From Lucinisca nassula (lineage: Eukaryota > Mollusca > Bivalvia > Lucinida > Lucinidae): DNA of 64,000 bases. This document shows, one piece after another, positions 43,093 to 54,208 of this stretch; position 1 is the stretch's first letter, and each line of letters opens with the position of its first letter. Under the pieces are notes generated by a model. The model did no database searches. It saw only the letters and a program-made list of their open reading frames with translations, and was not told the DNA's origin. The stretch is from NCBI GenBank assembly GCA_963580285.1, contig OY757012.1, forward strand, positions 167,202,652-167,266,651. The letters are read 5' to 3'. Both the position numbers and the translations under genes were made by a program.

Positions 43093-43689
43093 CATCCTGG
43101 AAGGCCTGTCAGTGTTGCAACTCAGAAATGGTCAATAAAGTCCATGATAATGTCATGACTGACAGACGAGTCACAGAAACACAGAAAGATATATAGCCAG
43201 TTGAGTTGACATTTCACAGGAAAGAGTATATTCCATTCTGACTGAGGAACTTGCAGTGAGAAAGCTTTTGGCCAGATGGGTACCAAGACTTCTGACAGTT
43301 GATCAGAAGCATACTAGACACACATTATCTCGTGCTAATCTTAACTTTTTTGAGGAAGATCCTGCCAACTTTCTTCAGAGATTTGTCACTATGGATGAAA
43401 CATCGCTCCATCATTTTACCCCAGAGGCCAAGCAACAATCGAAACAATGGAAGCACCCTGGCTCACCCCCGCCAAAGAAGGCAAAGACTGTTCCTTCAGC
43501 TGGGAAGGTTATGGCCTCGGTTGACTGGGATGCAGATGGTATTCTGCTAATAGATTATCTCCAAGAGTGACAAACAATCAATGGCAAATACTATACTTCA
43601 CTTCTGACGCAGTTACAGGAAAATATTAAACTTAAATGCCGCGGAAAGGTGTGTTGTTCCATCGTAGTGTCAGCCCTCGTAGTGCTTTT
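43090..43689 (+). pseudogene. Decayed mariner (Tc1/mariner) transposase
   Basis: The central part is open at 43256-43570: RKLLARWVPRLLTVDQKHTR, then FVTMDETSLHHFTPE (the first catalytic Asp region), KQQSKQWKHPGSPPPKKAK and GKVMASVDWDADGILLIDYL. These are mariner hallmarks. The frame ends at a TGA (43568-43570) where the family continues; QTINGKYYTSLLTQLQ follows immediately in frame. A frameshift then precedes VLFHRSVSPRSAF, the expected place of the second catalytic Asp. Upstream pieces (MTDRRVT, IASQLS) are broken by shifts. The 3' third is missing: a Helitron-like element begins at 43690. Confidence 0.85.
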
Positions 43690-44152
43690 AATGCCCCATG
43701 AATCAAAGATTCAGGGCATATAGCTTTTGGTCTGTCTGTCTGTGTTTGTCTGTCTACAAAAAACCTTAACATTGGGCATAACTTTTGAAGAGTAACTGAC
43801 CGGGCTTTCATATTTTACTTGTGCATTCCTTTGTCACAAGACCTTTCCAGTGGTACCATAATGTTTTATCTTGTGACCTTGACCTTGACCTTTGACCAAC
43901 TTTTTCTAAAAAATGTTTGTTTGTCTGCAAAAACCTTAATATTTGGCAAACTTTTGAATAGTTACTGATAGGGCTTCCATATTTCACATGTGCATTCCTT
44001 GTCACAAGACCTTTCCAGTGGTACCATAATTTTTTATCTCGTGACCTTGACCTTTGACCTATATTTTTTTAAATTTTAACATTGGCAACATAGGGCATAA
44101 CTTGTAAATGGGGCTGTCGGGGGGCATCAGTGTTTCACAAACACATCTTGTA
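43690..44152 (+). mobile_element. Helitron-like element, related to 2578-6828
   Basis: The 5' end ATGCCCCATGAATCAAAGAT has a TGAATCAAAGATTCAGGGCAT hairpin and GTCTGTCTGTCTGTG. Two core units share GGGCTTTCATATTTCACATG and TCCAGTGGTACCATAATTTT. The 3' end GGGGGGCATCAGTGTTTCAC, AAACACATCTTGT finishes near 44152. Confidence 0.7.
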
Positions 44153-44439
44153 ATGCTACGGAATCAAAGATTCGGGGACAAATAGATCTTGGTCTGTCTG
44201 TCTGTCCATCTGTTGGTTTGTCTGTTTGCAAAAACCTTAACATTCAGCATTACTTTTGAATAGTAACTGATAGGGCTTTCATATTTCACATGTGCATTCC
44301 TTGTCACAAGACCTTTCCAGTGGTACCATAATTTTTGATCTCGTGACCTTGACCTTTGACCTACTTTTTTAAATTTTAACCTTGGCAACATTGGGAATAA
44401 CTTGTGAATGGCGCTGTCCAGGGGCATCAGTGTCTTGTT
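44153..44439 (+). mobile_element. Second, one-unit copy of the same element in tandem
   Basis: It starts ATGCTACGGAATCAAAGATT and GGTCTGTCTGTCTGTCC and has a single core unit, ending CAGGGGCATCAGTGTCTTGTT. Head-to-tail arrangement with the preceding copy. Confidence 0.65.
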
Positions 44440-44772
44440 CACAATGCAGCCCAATCTATTTCTCCAAGTCACGATTTGTGGCGGCAACATATAGTACATG
44501 TAATTTTTCATCATTTAAAAAACGTTAATTACATAAGCCACTTTTTTGTATTTTGGTATGTAAGATCATGCAAATTCTACTGTATTAATTGTCTGCATCA
44601 ATAAAAACTTAATTATGTATGCACTAAAACAGCTCATTAAATTCACCTTTATATGTCATTCTGTGAAATTTATATCCTTGAAAGTGTTGCTATTTGTATT
44701 GTGCAAATGTAAAGAAAAACAACAATATGGGATATTTCATGAGAAAATCTGCTGTATGTTGTTTGTGAGCAA

Positions 44773-44821
44773 AAAAGGTGCAGACCAGACTGCACATCTG
44801 TGCAGTCTGGTCTGCACTTTT
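44773..44821. repeat. Near-perfect 49 bp hairpin
   Basis: The arms GTGCAGACCAGACTGCACA and TGTGCAGTCTGGTCTGCAC flank a TC loop, with AAAA/TTTT extending the stem. It is part of a larger degenerate palindrome family (44755-44960). Confidence 0.75.
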
Positions 44822-45005
44822 CGTGCACTCTGCATAGATAGTATACCATAAGGATCCTAAGCATTGTGACATAGACCTAAGCAAACAAACTGTGCAGACC
44901 CAGATCAGACTGCTTCTGAATGAGCAGTCTGTTCAATGTGTAGATGCACAGGCCTATCTGAGTCATACATGGTTGCAGACCCATAAAGACAGGTTTTCTG
45001 TCAAC

Positions 45006-45245
45006 ATATGAGCCAGTGCATGACAAAACATACAATAAGACATGTGCGCCCAAGGAAGACTCAGATCAGCCTGTGCATCCGCGCAGTCTGATCAGAGTCT
45101 TCATTGTGCACTCTTAGGATAGCTAAGGGCCCAATGCTCCTTCATGCAGCAAGAGAAGTCTGGTTAGACTATCGCTGTGCAGGCTGATCTGAGTCTTCGA
45201 TGGGCACACATCTTATTGTAGGTTTTGTCGTGCGCTGGCTCATAT
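45006..45245. mobile_element. 240 bp MITE with about 70 bp terminal inverted repeats
   Basis: ATATGAGCCAGTGCATGACA..ACATACAATAAGACATGTGC..AAGGAAGACTCAGATCAGCC is mirrored from 45177 to 45245 (GGCTGATCTGAGTCTTCGAT..TCTTATTGTAGGTTTTGTCG..CTGGCTCATAT). The centre contains a second pair, CTGTGCATCCGCGCAG and GATCAGAGTCTTC. There is no reading frame. Confidence 0.8.
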
Positions 45246-45657
45246 CATATATAGCTTTTTTCATGTTAGTCATATGCTTCGAGGCTTTATACAGGAAAAT
45301 TAATATTCAAGTCACAGTTTCGTAATAAAGCTAGAGAACTAGCGACATTCAACTTTACAAATGGCGTAAATTATCTCATGATTAATGACAGTCCATTGAA
45401 ATTCATAGCAGGCTCGTAACCGACTGGTTCAGTGTTTTAATCCACGTTTTGATGTTGTTTAGTATGCGAGAGCATATCTCTACGTCCTATTATGTAGATT
45501 AGGTGTGCTCAAACGCCCCTATGAAGTGTTCCACTTAAACCACAACAAAAGAAAAGGAAATCGGTGTTTTGTTAAAGATGTTTTATGAGTTATATCACAT
45601 GAATATTTTCTCTCGAGAATTTCACTGATGACAGGTCTTGCTTGCGTGCACATTTAA

Positions 45658-45877
45658 CCCATTTAGTACCGGAAACCCCAAAACGGGTACCTGGCAAACA
45701 GTGCAGCCCCAGATCAGACGCCTCAGAATGCGGCGTCTGATCATGGCCTACACGGTTTGCAAAAACTTCAGCCATTATCCAAATCAATTTTGAAGAAAAC
45801 ACAACCTGACATCCCTAAATTTTGAAATGGGCTCCTGCTATATATTAGGAGGAAGATTCCATTTGGTACAAAAAGGG
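45658..45877. mobile_element. TTAA-type MITE family 2, 220 bp, intact ends
   Basis: TTAA occurs at 45654-45657 and 45878-45881. It starts CCCATTTAGTACCGGAAACC and ends TTTGGTACAAAAAGGG. The centre is GATCAGACGCCTCAGAATGC / GCGGCGTCTGATC. Confidence 0.8.
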
Positions 45878-46100
45878 TTAATGCAGTATGATTTGCATCT
45901 CAAATTAATCGTTCCAGAATTAAATTAATCTCTTTTCCTTGTTGCTATTCTGGTACAAATTTTAATATTCCAATAATGAGTTTTCTTTATTTGATCAAGT
46001 CACAGTTAAAAAGAAGAACTTGATATTTGCATCAAGGTTGTGGTTGGGTATGGTGATGGTTTCATATATCTTTTTTGACTTTGTAGCCCGCCCCCACTTC

Positions 46101-46540
46101 CATTACGAAAACATTCCTATTCAAATATACTTTATTAAATTGGGGTTCAAGGGGGACAAAGCATGTATAGCAGATTTTTGTGTGACATCATTGCCATACA
46201 ACAGCTGATGCAAATGTCGCCTAAAACACCACAACCTCATTATAACAAGGTACATTATAACATGGTTTAGGATATAACACGGTTTCAAGATGTATCCCAC
46301 AATTGTATAGATTATATAGAAAATTGCAAAATAAGCATCTTGATACTGTATAATGAAAATGCCTATAAACCCCACTTTATATAGAGACAACTGGGTTCAC
46401 AGGGGTATACATTGTTTTCTTATTTCTTCTCCAAGACATGGGTTGTGAGTACTCATTAGGAGCACGTCAATGATGTGGTTTTAATGTGCACCACCAACAA
46501 CCTATATTAGGATTAGAAATGAGGAAAATGTCACAAATTT
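46101..46540. mobile_element. Cluster of MITE relics
   Basis: A deletion form of family 1 (CATTACGAAAACATTCCTAT..GGGGTTCAAGGGGG) lies at about 46101-46165. A 5' half of the CACCACAACCTC family (GATATAACACGGTTTCAAGA) is at 46228-46335. A diverged family-1 copy (GTTGTGAGTACTCATTAGGA..AACCTATATTAGG) is at 46355-46540. Confidence 0.55.
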
Positions 46541-46672
46541 TCCTCAGAAAGTTTACCTTTTGTGAAAGAAAGCACTGTGTTGCAGGGATGTGTAATACCA
46601 TATTGAAAAACTACTTGCCAGCTTGACTTGGCTGAGCAAGAAAATTATATGGCTTGCTCACCCATTTTATCC

Positions 46673-46972
46673 CATCACGAAAACATACCTATATAATTTT
46701 CATGCCTGTATAACTTTGACCCCCCTTGAAACCCACTCTTATACAGTTAGACTGGGGTTTACAGGTGTGAAACTTATTTTTCTTATTTCTGCTCTAAAAT
46801 ATAGATTGTTGGTACTCATTAGGACTGCTTCAATGAGGCGGTTCTAACGGGTACCCACAATCTATATTTTGAGCAGAAATAAAAAAAATATATCACAATT
46901 TTTCATCTGAAAATTTTTGTTTTTTTGGCAGTAAAGTTTACAATGTATTTGTATAGGCGTGTTTTTGTAATG
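46673..46972. mobile_element. Palindromic MITE family 1, full length (300 bp)
   Basis: The ends are CATCACGAAAACATACCTAT and ATAGGCGTGTTTTTGTAATG. The central palindrome runs TAGATTGTTGGTACTCATTA..GAGGCGGTTCTAAC..ACCCACAATCTA, flanked by TTATTTCTGCTC and GAGCAGAAATAA. Confidence 0.8.
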
Positions 46973-47094
46973 AAGTGTTTTATGGGTAAAATGTCCCATG
47001 AAACAGTTTGCTCATAATGTGGAGCACTATGGTACAGCATGGGATTTAAGATCAAGAGGCAGCCAGATCAGTCCCTTCAAGCAACAAGTGTTGT

Positions 47095-47843
47095 CATCAC
47101 AAAAACACGCCTATATAATTTTGACCCCCTCGAACCCAACTTTTATATAATAAAACTGGTGTTTGCAGGGGTAAACCTTATTTTTGTCGCTCCTGCTATT
47201 AGCATGGCGCGATATAGGCACCCGGTTTTCCGTCCGTTCGTCCGTTTGTCCGTTCGTGCGTTTGTTCGTCCGTCCGTCCGTTTGTCAAGGCGTCAACATT
47301 TGCGACCACCCTAGCGTTCACCCTGAGGTTCAAGTTTATTTCTCAAGAACTGTAAGAGCTTCATTAATGATACATGGTACAAACTTGTATCACAGGATGA
47401 CAACTTACATGCAAGCATCCATATTTGACCTTGACCTATATTTTATGGTTAACTGACTTTGTAAAATATTGCGACCACCCTAGCGTTCACCCTAATGGTC
47501 AAGTTTATTTCACAAGAACTATAGGAGCTACATTAATGATACTTGGAACAAGCTTGCATTTAAGAATGGAAACTTTTGTGCAAGCATCTATGTTTGACCT
47601 TGACCTACATATCATGGTTGGGTGACTTTGCTCCCCCACAGGCGCGACATAGCCTTCGGCGGAATTCTTGTTCTTATTTCTGCTCTAAAATATAGATTGT
47701 GGGTACTCTTTAGAACCGCCTCATTGCGTACCCACAATCTATATTTTGGGCAGAAATAAGAAAATATCACAATTTTTCATCTGAAAATTTTCATTTTTTC
47801 GGCGATAAATGTGTCAATGTATTTGTATAGGCATGTTTTTATG
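47095..47843. mobile_element. Palindromic MITE family 1 split by a Helitron-like element
   Basis: The left part (47095-47185) is CATCACAAAAACACGCCTAT..GGGGTAAACCTTATTTTT. The right part (47673-47843) is CTTATTTCTGCTCTAAAATA..GTATAGGCATGTTTTTATG. The two join in register with intact copies. Confidence 0.8.
47186..47672 (+). mobile_element. Short complete Helitron-like element, GTCGCTCCTGCT type
   Basis: It starts GTCGCTCCTGCTATTAGCAT with GTCCGTTCGTCCGTTTGTCC (47230-47285). Two units of about 165 bp are shared with 275-830. It ends GGCGCGACATAGCCTTCGGC, GGAATTCTTGTT. The borders are fixed exactly by the interrupted MITE: the target was a TTTTT|CTTATTT site. Confidence 0.8.
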
Positions 47844-48170
47844 TTTCTTTGAGCAAGGGACTTTATCCACATTGCTTTGTACTAGTTTCTACCCAGGAAG
47901 AGGAAGAAAAGAGGGCCACATGGAAGAGTACTAGTTTACTAAATGTGTTACCCTCTATAAATAAAGTTGATTATTATTATTATAATGTAAATTCTCCACT
48001 GGTCTATAACAGGCAACAGAAGTCACTGCTCCGCATAATTTTGGCATATTAGATGTTTTATGCCATTTTTGACGCATTAAGTAGCCTCTTAAAGGTGTTC
48101 TGGTTTAAATAGATTCATTTTACTATAAAGTAGTTGTTTTAAAAAGAATAATCTTGGTACAAATTATTAA

Positions 48171-48375
48171 TCCATTTTGTACTGGAAACCCAAAAATGGG
48201 TAATTGGCAAACAGTGCAGGCCCAGATCAGACACGGCATCTGATCAGGACCTACACTGCAGAAAGTTCAGCCATTTCCCAACAAATTATGAGGAAAACCC
48301 AACCAGTCACCCCTAAATTTTGAAATGGACTCCTGCTATAAAGAAGGAGGAAGATTCCATCTGGTACAAAATGGG
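48171..48375. mobile_element. TTAA-type MITE family 2
   Basis: TTAA occurs at 48167-48170 and 48376-48379. It reads TCCATTTTGTACTGGAAACC..CTGGTACAAAATGGG, and the central palindrome is shortened to CAGACACGGCATCTG. Confidence 0.75.
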
Positions 48376-48420
48376 TTAATCCATTTTCAACTGAACGGAC
48401 CCTTCCTCAATATTTATAGG

Positions 48421-48658
48421 TGAGCCCCGCCAAGCGAATTTGTGTCTTCGAGCATTCCGTCATGACAAATTTTAACTGCGCATACCCAGCCATTCAGAGG
48501 GGCCAGGAATATGGCTTTCTGTCTGAAGGTTCCTCTTGATTCACCGCTTGTATGAGCGAGCAGCAAAGGTTCTGGCGAGACTGCGCGGATGCGCAGGCTC
48601 GCCTGAACCTTCGCTGCTCGCATAGGTGATAAGTACCAAAATCGCTTGACGGGGCCCA
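48421..48658 (-). mobile_element. 238 bp MITE (TGGGCCCCGTCAAGCG family), copy 1, inverted
   Basis: The left end is TGAGCCCCGCCAAGCGAATT and the right end AAAATCGCTTGACGGGGCCC, inverted repeats of about 22 bp. The interior hairpin is GGTTCTGGCGAGACTGCGCG / CGCGCAGGCTCGCCTGAACC-like, with GCATTCCGTCATGACAAATT. Copies 2 and 3 are at 54209 and 63070, all exactly 238 bp. Confidence 0.85.
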
Positions 48659-48991
48659 ACAGGAGTCCATTTCTAAGGTTGAGTTAGTTTCAGAAAATCA
48701 GTTAGAAAATGATTTAGTTTTTTTGCAAACAGTGAAGGTCCTGATCAGACACACTGTTCTGTGGCATCTAATCGGGACTTGCACTGTTTGACAGTGAATC
48801 TGGTTTGGGGTTTTTTGACTGAAATGGGTTAATAATGGCAATTAAGTATGTTTCAATTAAAATTAAAAAATGTATTAATCATTACGAGTAGCTGTCAGTG
48901 TTTTCACTTCCGGAGCCTGATTTAAGATATGTTTTGTTATTCTTTCACATATATCATCATTCATTTTCATTAAAGTACTCATATCAAGGTC

Positions 48992-49281
48992 ACATTATGA
49001 AAAAACTCCTATACAAATTTAAATACACATACATTGTAAACTCTACCGCCAAAAAACGAACATTTTAACTTGAAAAATTGTGATCTTTTTCTTATTTCTT
49101 GTCAAAATATAGTTTGTGGGTACTCGTTAGATCCGCCTCATTGAGGCGGTTCTAACGAGTACCCACAATCTATAGTTAAGAGCAGAAATAAGAAAAATAA
49201 GGTTTACCCCTGTAAACCCCAATTTTATTATCTAACTGGGGTTCAAGGGGATCAAAATTATATAGGTGTGTTTTCGTGATG
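48992..49281. mobile_element. Palindromic MITE family 1, full length (290 bp)
   Basis: The ends are CATTATGAAAAAACTCCTAT and ATAGGTGTGTTTTCGTGATG. The central stem is TTTGTGGGTACTCGTTAGAT..GAGGCGGTTCTAACGAGTAC. CCGCCTCA-TTGAGGCGG is at the apex. Confidence 0.85.
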
Positions 49282-49434
49282 CTTTTATTCACTGTAGCTG
49301 CTTAACATTTTGTGAGAGAATGGATAAGCCTTAAGGGTAGACAACTCTTGCAAATATGCACATCCATGTGACATATTGCATTCTTTCATATCTCAAAAAT
49401 GGACATTTTTCTGATCAAAATTTGTGATATTTTT

Positions 49435-49600
49435 ATCTATACTCTAAACATAGGTTGTGGGTGCTCATTAGAAGTGATTCTAAAAAGTACTCACAACCTA
49501 TGTCTTAGAGTAGAAATAAGAAGAATAATGTATACCCCATACACCCCAGTTTTCTCTATATAAAGGGGGGTTTAGGGGGTGCTCATTTCACAGACTTGTT
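49435..49600. mobile_element. Family-1-like MITE, diverged
   Basis: ACATAGGTTGTGGGTGCTCA..GTACTCACAACCTATGT palindrome, then AGAGTAGAAATAAGAAGAAT and CCCCATACACCCCAGTTTTC. Confidence 0.6.
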
Positions 49601-49689
49601 AACATGATGTGTACATTTAGTTTTTTTTCACACAAGGATAGGCAACTTTCTCAAGTACAGTTCCGTCTTTTTATCAATAGGGATCTGCC

Positions 49690-49738
49690 TCTTAAAGGAA
49701 AGAATTTGCTCCTCAGGCGCAAATTCATTCCTTTAAGA
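49690..49738. repeat. Hairpin of about 18 bp arms
   Basis: CTTAAAGGAAAGAATTTG and CAAATTCATTCCTTTAAG flank an 11 base loop. It is not linked to a known family. Confidence 0.6.
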
Positions 49739-49779
49739 ATAGGCTGCTGGTTGATACTCCAATTACAGGAAACTAAACA

Positions 49780-50020
49780 TGTTGTTGAAGCTCAGTCCGA
49801 TGCACGCCAGACTGGGGATCAGGAGTTCTCAGGTTTTATACCTGTAGCGGTTGGCAACACTCTGATCGTGAAATCTTTTCTTCTGTCAGTCTCTCCCTTT
49901 GGACGGTTGTCAGTTTCTGGTAAACTGCTTATCAGGAGAAGTTTGGATAGGTAAACTGACCAGCTTGATTTAGCCTAAATAGTGTTGACTGGGCTGTTAA
50001 AACTCCAAACAAACAAGCAA
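49780..50020 (+). mobile_element. Decayed tRNA-derived SINE
   Basis: The head GAAGCTCAGTCCGATGCACG..GGTTTTATACCTG is followed by AGTGTTGACTGGGCTGTTAA and AACTCCAAACAAACAAGC, matching the tail of the SINE at 6611. Confidence 0.6.
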
Positions 50021-50889
50021 GATAAACAGAAAGTATCTAAAGTTGTCTCCCTTAGATAAATAGCTAAAATTATGTACTGTAACTGTATTTACCCTAACTA
50101 TTCAGACACAGCAACTCCTTACCATACATGTCCTAAAATTTGAACAAGTTCAATTTATACTACCTGATGTGTCTAAAACTAGCTGGATGAGGGACAGTGT
50201 AGAGCCTGATGAGATGCTGCCCAGTATGTGGGGCAGGCCTCCTAGCAAAACCTATAAAACCTATAATAACCTATAATTTTGTGCCAAACCTATTAAACCT
50301 TTATTTTGTTCATAAAGTCTATAAAAAGCCTGTATTTTCATGAAAAAACCTATATTTTTCACTTTTTGAACCTTCTTGCGACTCAACCCTAACTTTGATT
50401 CAAATGTACTACTATTTTTTACGTTTTAGTCCCATAAAAAGTGATGAAAACTGTCAAGAAATTGTAATTTTTTCCTCGCTCGCTTGGACTTTGTAAAATT
50501 CAGATCAACTTTATCTGAGTAATTGTGGCACAAAAATTCCCTTTGAATGCCAATCCTGACTGTAGATTTTCATTTTTTTTTTTCAGAGAAAGTAGTGCTT
50601 GACATTTCATGAGAATCACAGAACAGTATGCATGATTTTCTATGAAAACTAAGATAAAAAAGAAAAAAAATGCCTTTTGCTACGTTTCACTTGATCCTTA
50701 AGCTTAAAGGATTAACTTGTACCGTTATGATCCTAAGTATTGAGACAGTAGGTCTGAGTAGGTCTGAGCAAGCAGTGTACACCCAGGTCACACTGCTCCT
50801 GAAGGAGCTGTCTGATCAGGGTCTACACAGTTTGCCATTCCGTCTGTATCATTTTGGACTCCTTACTAGATTTGTTAAAAAATTGTCCT
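50021..50889. other. Intron with one hairpin MITE core
   Basis: AT-rich. A hairpin core (CTGAGCAAGCAGTGTACACC..GGTCTACACAGTTTGCC) lies at about 50755-50835. There is a low-complexity CCTATAAAACCTATAATAAC run at 50250-50290. Confidence 0.45.
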
Positions 50890-51161
50890 CATTACGCCTA
50901 TACAAATACAGTGTAACCTTTATCGACGAAAAAATGAAAATTTTAAGATGAAAAATTGTGATATTTTCCTTATTTCTGCTCAAAATATAGATTGTGGGCA
51001 CTTGTTAGAACCGCCTCATCGAGTCGGTTCTAACGAGTACCCACAATCTATATTTTAGAGCAGAAATAAGAAAAATAAGGTATACCCCCGGAAACCCCAG
51101 TTTTACTATATAAAAGTGGGGTTTAAGGGTGTCAAAATTAAATAGGCGTGTTTTCGTGATG
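50890..51161. mobile_element. Palindromic MITE family 1
   Basis: CATTACGCCTATACAAATAC..AAATAGGCGTGTTTTCGTGATG. The left end lacks the GAAAACA block. The central palindrome has GAACCGCCTCATCGAGTCGG. Confidence 0.8.
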
Positions 51162-51821
51162 TAAATGGGGTCTTAGACTGTTTTGTTTGACCCTCAGATT
51201 CCTGTACTTACAGACCATGATCAGACAACACATTATGTAGCATCTTATCTAGATCTACACTATTTGCTTATGTCCCAGCACATGGGCCTAGTCCAGGTTT
51301 TACATGTAATCTCTTTGCACAGCACACCAACATCAAAGCATCAAGAAACATAATATGGCAGAATGGAAAACAGTATAGATCCTGATCAGTCAGTTTCTGA
51401 GCATCCAGCTGATCTGCATCTATACATCTATTTAAAAAAAAAAAGGTATATCTGGGTTCATTGTGGTGAGGGTTTATGTCCATGTCGGAAGGATACTCTC
51501 TGATTAAGAGTAATGATTTCATCAGGTATTTAAATTTAAAACCAAGTCAACCGTAACATTTTATTGGCCTTTTAACTATTTTGATTTATGCAATATCATG
51601 ATCTCACCTGTAGGCTATGACCTTTTGAGTTCATCTGCTTGTCAGAAGACCACAAAAGCCACCAGATGAATGAACATATCTGTTTTTGGCATCTGCTGAA
51701 TCTTCTTGCAAACTTTTTAGCAATATTTTGCATACTGGCAAACAATGTGAACCCAGATCAGTCTGCTTGTAGAGGAGCCGTCTGATCTGGGTTCACACTG
51801 TTTGCAGCAATGACTCTTTAA
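51162..51821. other. Intron with hairpin MITE cores
   Basis: Cores are at about 51363-51427 and 51738-51805 (GCAAACAATGTGAACCCAGA..GATCTGGGTTCACACTGTTT). The latter is a nearly perfect 68 bp palindrome. No gene is seen. Confidence 0.5.
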
Positions 51822-52057
51822 CCCGTTTTGTACCGGAAACCCCAAAATGGGTACCCTGGCAAACAGTGCAGGCCCAGATCAGACGCCGCATTCTCAGATG
51901 CCTCAGAACGCGGCATCTGATCAGGACCTACACTATTTGCGAAAAGTTGAGCTATTTTCCAAATAAATTCTAAAGATAACACAACCTTTCACCCATAAAC
52001 TTCAAAATGGACTCCTGCCATAATAAAGGAGGAAGATTCTATTTGGTACATATAGAG
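51822..52057. mobile_element. TTAA-type MITE family 2
   Basis: TTAA occurs at 51818-51821 and 52058-52061. It starts CCCGTTTTGTACCGGAAACC. The palindrome CAGATCAGACGCCGC.. contains a short duplication (CAGATGCCTCAGAACGCGGC). Confidence 0.75.
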
Positions 52058-52254
52058 TTAAGTAACCATTAGACTACAAAGCAGATGACAATTGTTGTGA
52101 TTGGCATCTTATGGGTTAACCCATTTCCAGCTGAATAGAATCAGTCCCACTATATAGCAGGGCCCATTTCTTCTAAGCATCATTAGCTTAACAAGCTCGT
52201 TATTGGTAAAACTGTTAACTGTTGTAGCAAGTCCAATTCCTAATTTAGTAGTTT

Positions 52255-52322
52255 TTTTTCCTGCAAAAAAATGAGAGCAACTTTTGCATTTGCAAAACCT
52301 GTTCTCATTTTTTTCAGCAAAA
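52255..52322. repeat. GTGAGTAGC-type hairpin repeat, copy
   Basis: GCAAAAAAATGAGAGCAACTTTTGC..GCAAAACCTGTTCTCATTTTTTTC, degenerate arms. Confidence 0.5.
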
Positions 52323-52380
52323 ATATCAGCATATTTGCCATATTAAATGATCAATGTTTTACCCATACTTTACCAAATCA

Positions 52381-52632
52381 GATTGGGCTGCATGGTGCTC
52401 CACACAGAGCTGAAACTGACCACATATGAGTACTGGTAAAGAAGCCTGTCCAGGTTAAGCAGTGTGAGTCAGACAGTCCATTGCATATAAGCCTTTTGGT
52501 TTCATTGGGCAGCAGGGCTTGAGATGTCATTTCATCTCAATGTTGGTAAAAGTCCCACAAAAGTGGAAGCAATGTCTCCAAAATAACCTATAAAGTGTTG
52601 ATCGGGATGTTAAACCTTGATTCAAACAAACA
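52381..52632 (+). mobile_element. SINE, + strand
   Basis: GGGCTGCATGGTGCTCCACA, AAGCCTGTCCAGGTTAAGCA, CATTGGGCAGCAGGGCTTGA, GATGTCATTTCATCTCAATG, AGTCCCACAAAAGTGGAAGC and the tail GATGTTAAACCTTGATTCAA. Confidence 0.75.
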
Positions 52633-53099
52633 TTTTACCCATACTTTAATTAATGACATCGTTAGTTTGAAACAACTGGTCCCAGGAGTCCATTTGGATA
52701 TAGAGGAGTGTCATTTTTTTTTTTTTTTTTTAATTTATTTAAAAAATAGCTGAACATTTTGCAAACAATAAAGATCCTGATCAGATACCACATTCTGCGC
52801 CATATGATCTGGGCCTGGACTGTTTGCCATTGTCCTGTTTTGGTGTTTCCTATTTGAAACAGGTTACGTAAGAGTCAGTTTTAACTGTAGAAGGCAGTAT
52901 TGATATTTTTTCAGCAAAAATAAGGCTTGAAATTTGAAGTGAATCCTCTGCTGGAAGAGGTCTCACGAGCAAACTCTTTCTTTACAACTCCCATTTCACC
53001 CAATGGCACTTGGGGTAAGGGCGCATCATTTGGCACCAATTATAGGCCGATATCATGAAGTCACCTTTGCATCATTTAGGCACTATCATCCTATTGGTG

Positions 53100-54145
53100 T
53101 CCCGCCAAAACTTGAGGGGCCAAATTCATAAAAAAAAAACACAAGAATGTTGCCTGGGTGGCCCCCTACCAAAATGGCTAAAACAGTTCTGCTAGAATAT
53201 ACAAGCTGACCACCAAGCTAAAAATAGAAGATGAAATAGAAGAAAAAAAAAAAACTTTAAAAGGCTACTTCTCCTATACCCTTTGACCAGTTTCATTCAA
53301 ATTTCACAGCATTGTTGCCTGGATGATCCTCTATCAAAATAGTAAAATGGATTATCTTTCTCATATCAGAGTTAAAAATTGAAAAATCTTTCAAATTGAC
53401 AATTCTTCCTATGACCAGTTTTAGTCAAGCTTCACAGAAATGTTGCTACCAAATTAGCTAAAAAAACAAATGAACGCCAGAACTAAAAATAATAATAATA
53501 ATAAAAAAAACATTGAAAGATAAGTTGAGCCAAATTCATTCAATCTTGGCCCTCTACCAAAATTGCTATAATGATTCCCATCCTGTACACATGATGGCCA
53601 CCAGGGTTAGAAGTATAGAAAAGAAACTTTATATGACTACTCTTCCTATATCATTAGGCCAATTTCATTCAAACTTCTGAGGAATGTTGCTCCACTTCAG
53701 TGAACAAGATGGCCATCAGAGCTAAAAATATAAAAATCTTAAATTTCTCCATACCATTTCATAACGAAAACATGCCTATACAAATACATTGAAACCTTTA
53801 TTGCCGAAAAAATGAAAATTTTACGATAAAAAAAAAATGTGATATTTTTCTTATTTCTGCTTAAAATATAGATTCTGGGTACTCGTTAGAACTGCCTCAT
53901 TGAGGCGGTTCTAACGAGTACCCACAATCTATATTTTAGAGCAGAAATAAGAAAAATAAGGTGTACCCCTTCAAACCCCAGTTATACTATATGAAAACGG
54001 GGTTCAAGAGGGTAAAAATTATATAGGTGTGTTTTCGTGATATGGCCAATTTTATCCAAGCTTGACAGCAACCTTGCCTAGGAGGCACTGCCATAACACA
54101 TCTTGAATACAGATGAGCGATACAGGGCTGTCTTAGCCCTCTTGT
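53100..54145 (+). mobile_element. Degenerate AGCTCACCTG-type element split by a MITE
   Basis: Units of about 130-140 bp share ATTTCATTCAAACTTC-like, AATGTTGCCTGGGTGG and GCTAAAAATA. They end at 54110-54145 with GATGAGCGATACAGGGC-TGTCTTA-GCCCTCTTGTA, the typical 3' hairpin. The 5' end is not found. A family-1 MITE occupies 53759-54042. Confidence 0.55.
53759..54042. mobile_element. Palindromic MITE family 1, full length
   Basis: CATAACGAAAACATGCCTAT..ATATAGGTGTGTTTTCGTGA. The central palindrome GGGTACTCGTTAGAACTGCC..GAGGCGGTTCTAACGAGTAC has one mismatch. Confidence 0.85.
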
Positions 54146-54208
54146 AATACGTGACAAATGTATCAGGTGTTATCATCCCAATGAAACAACACTGTATCAA
54201 TTTGCATT

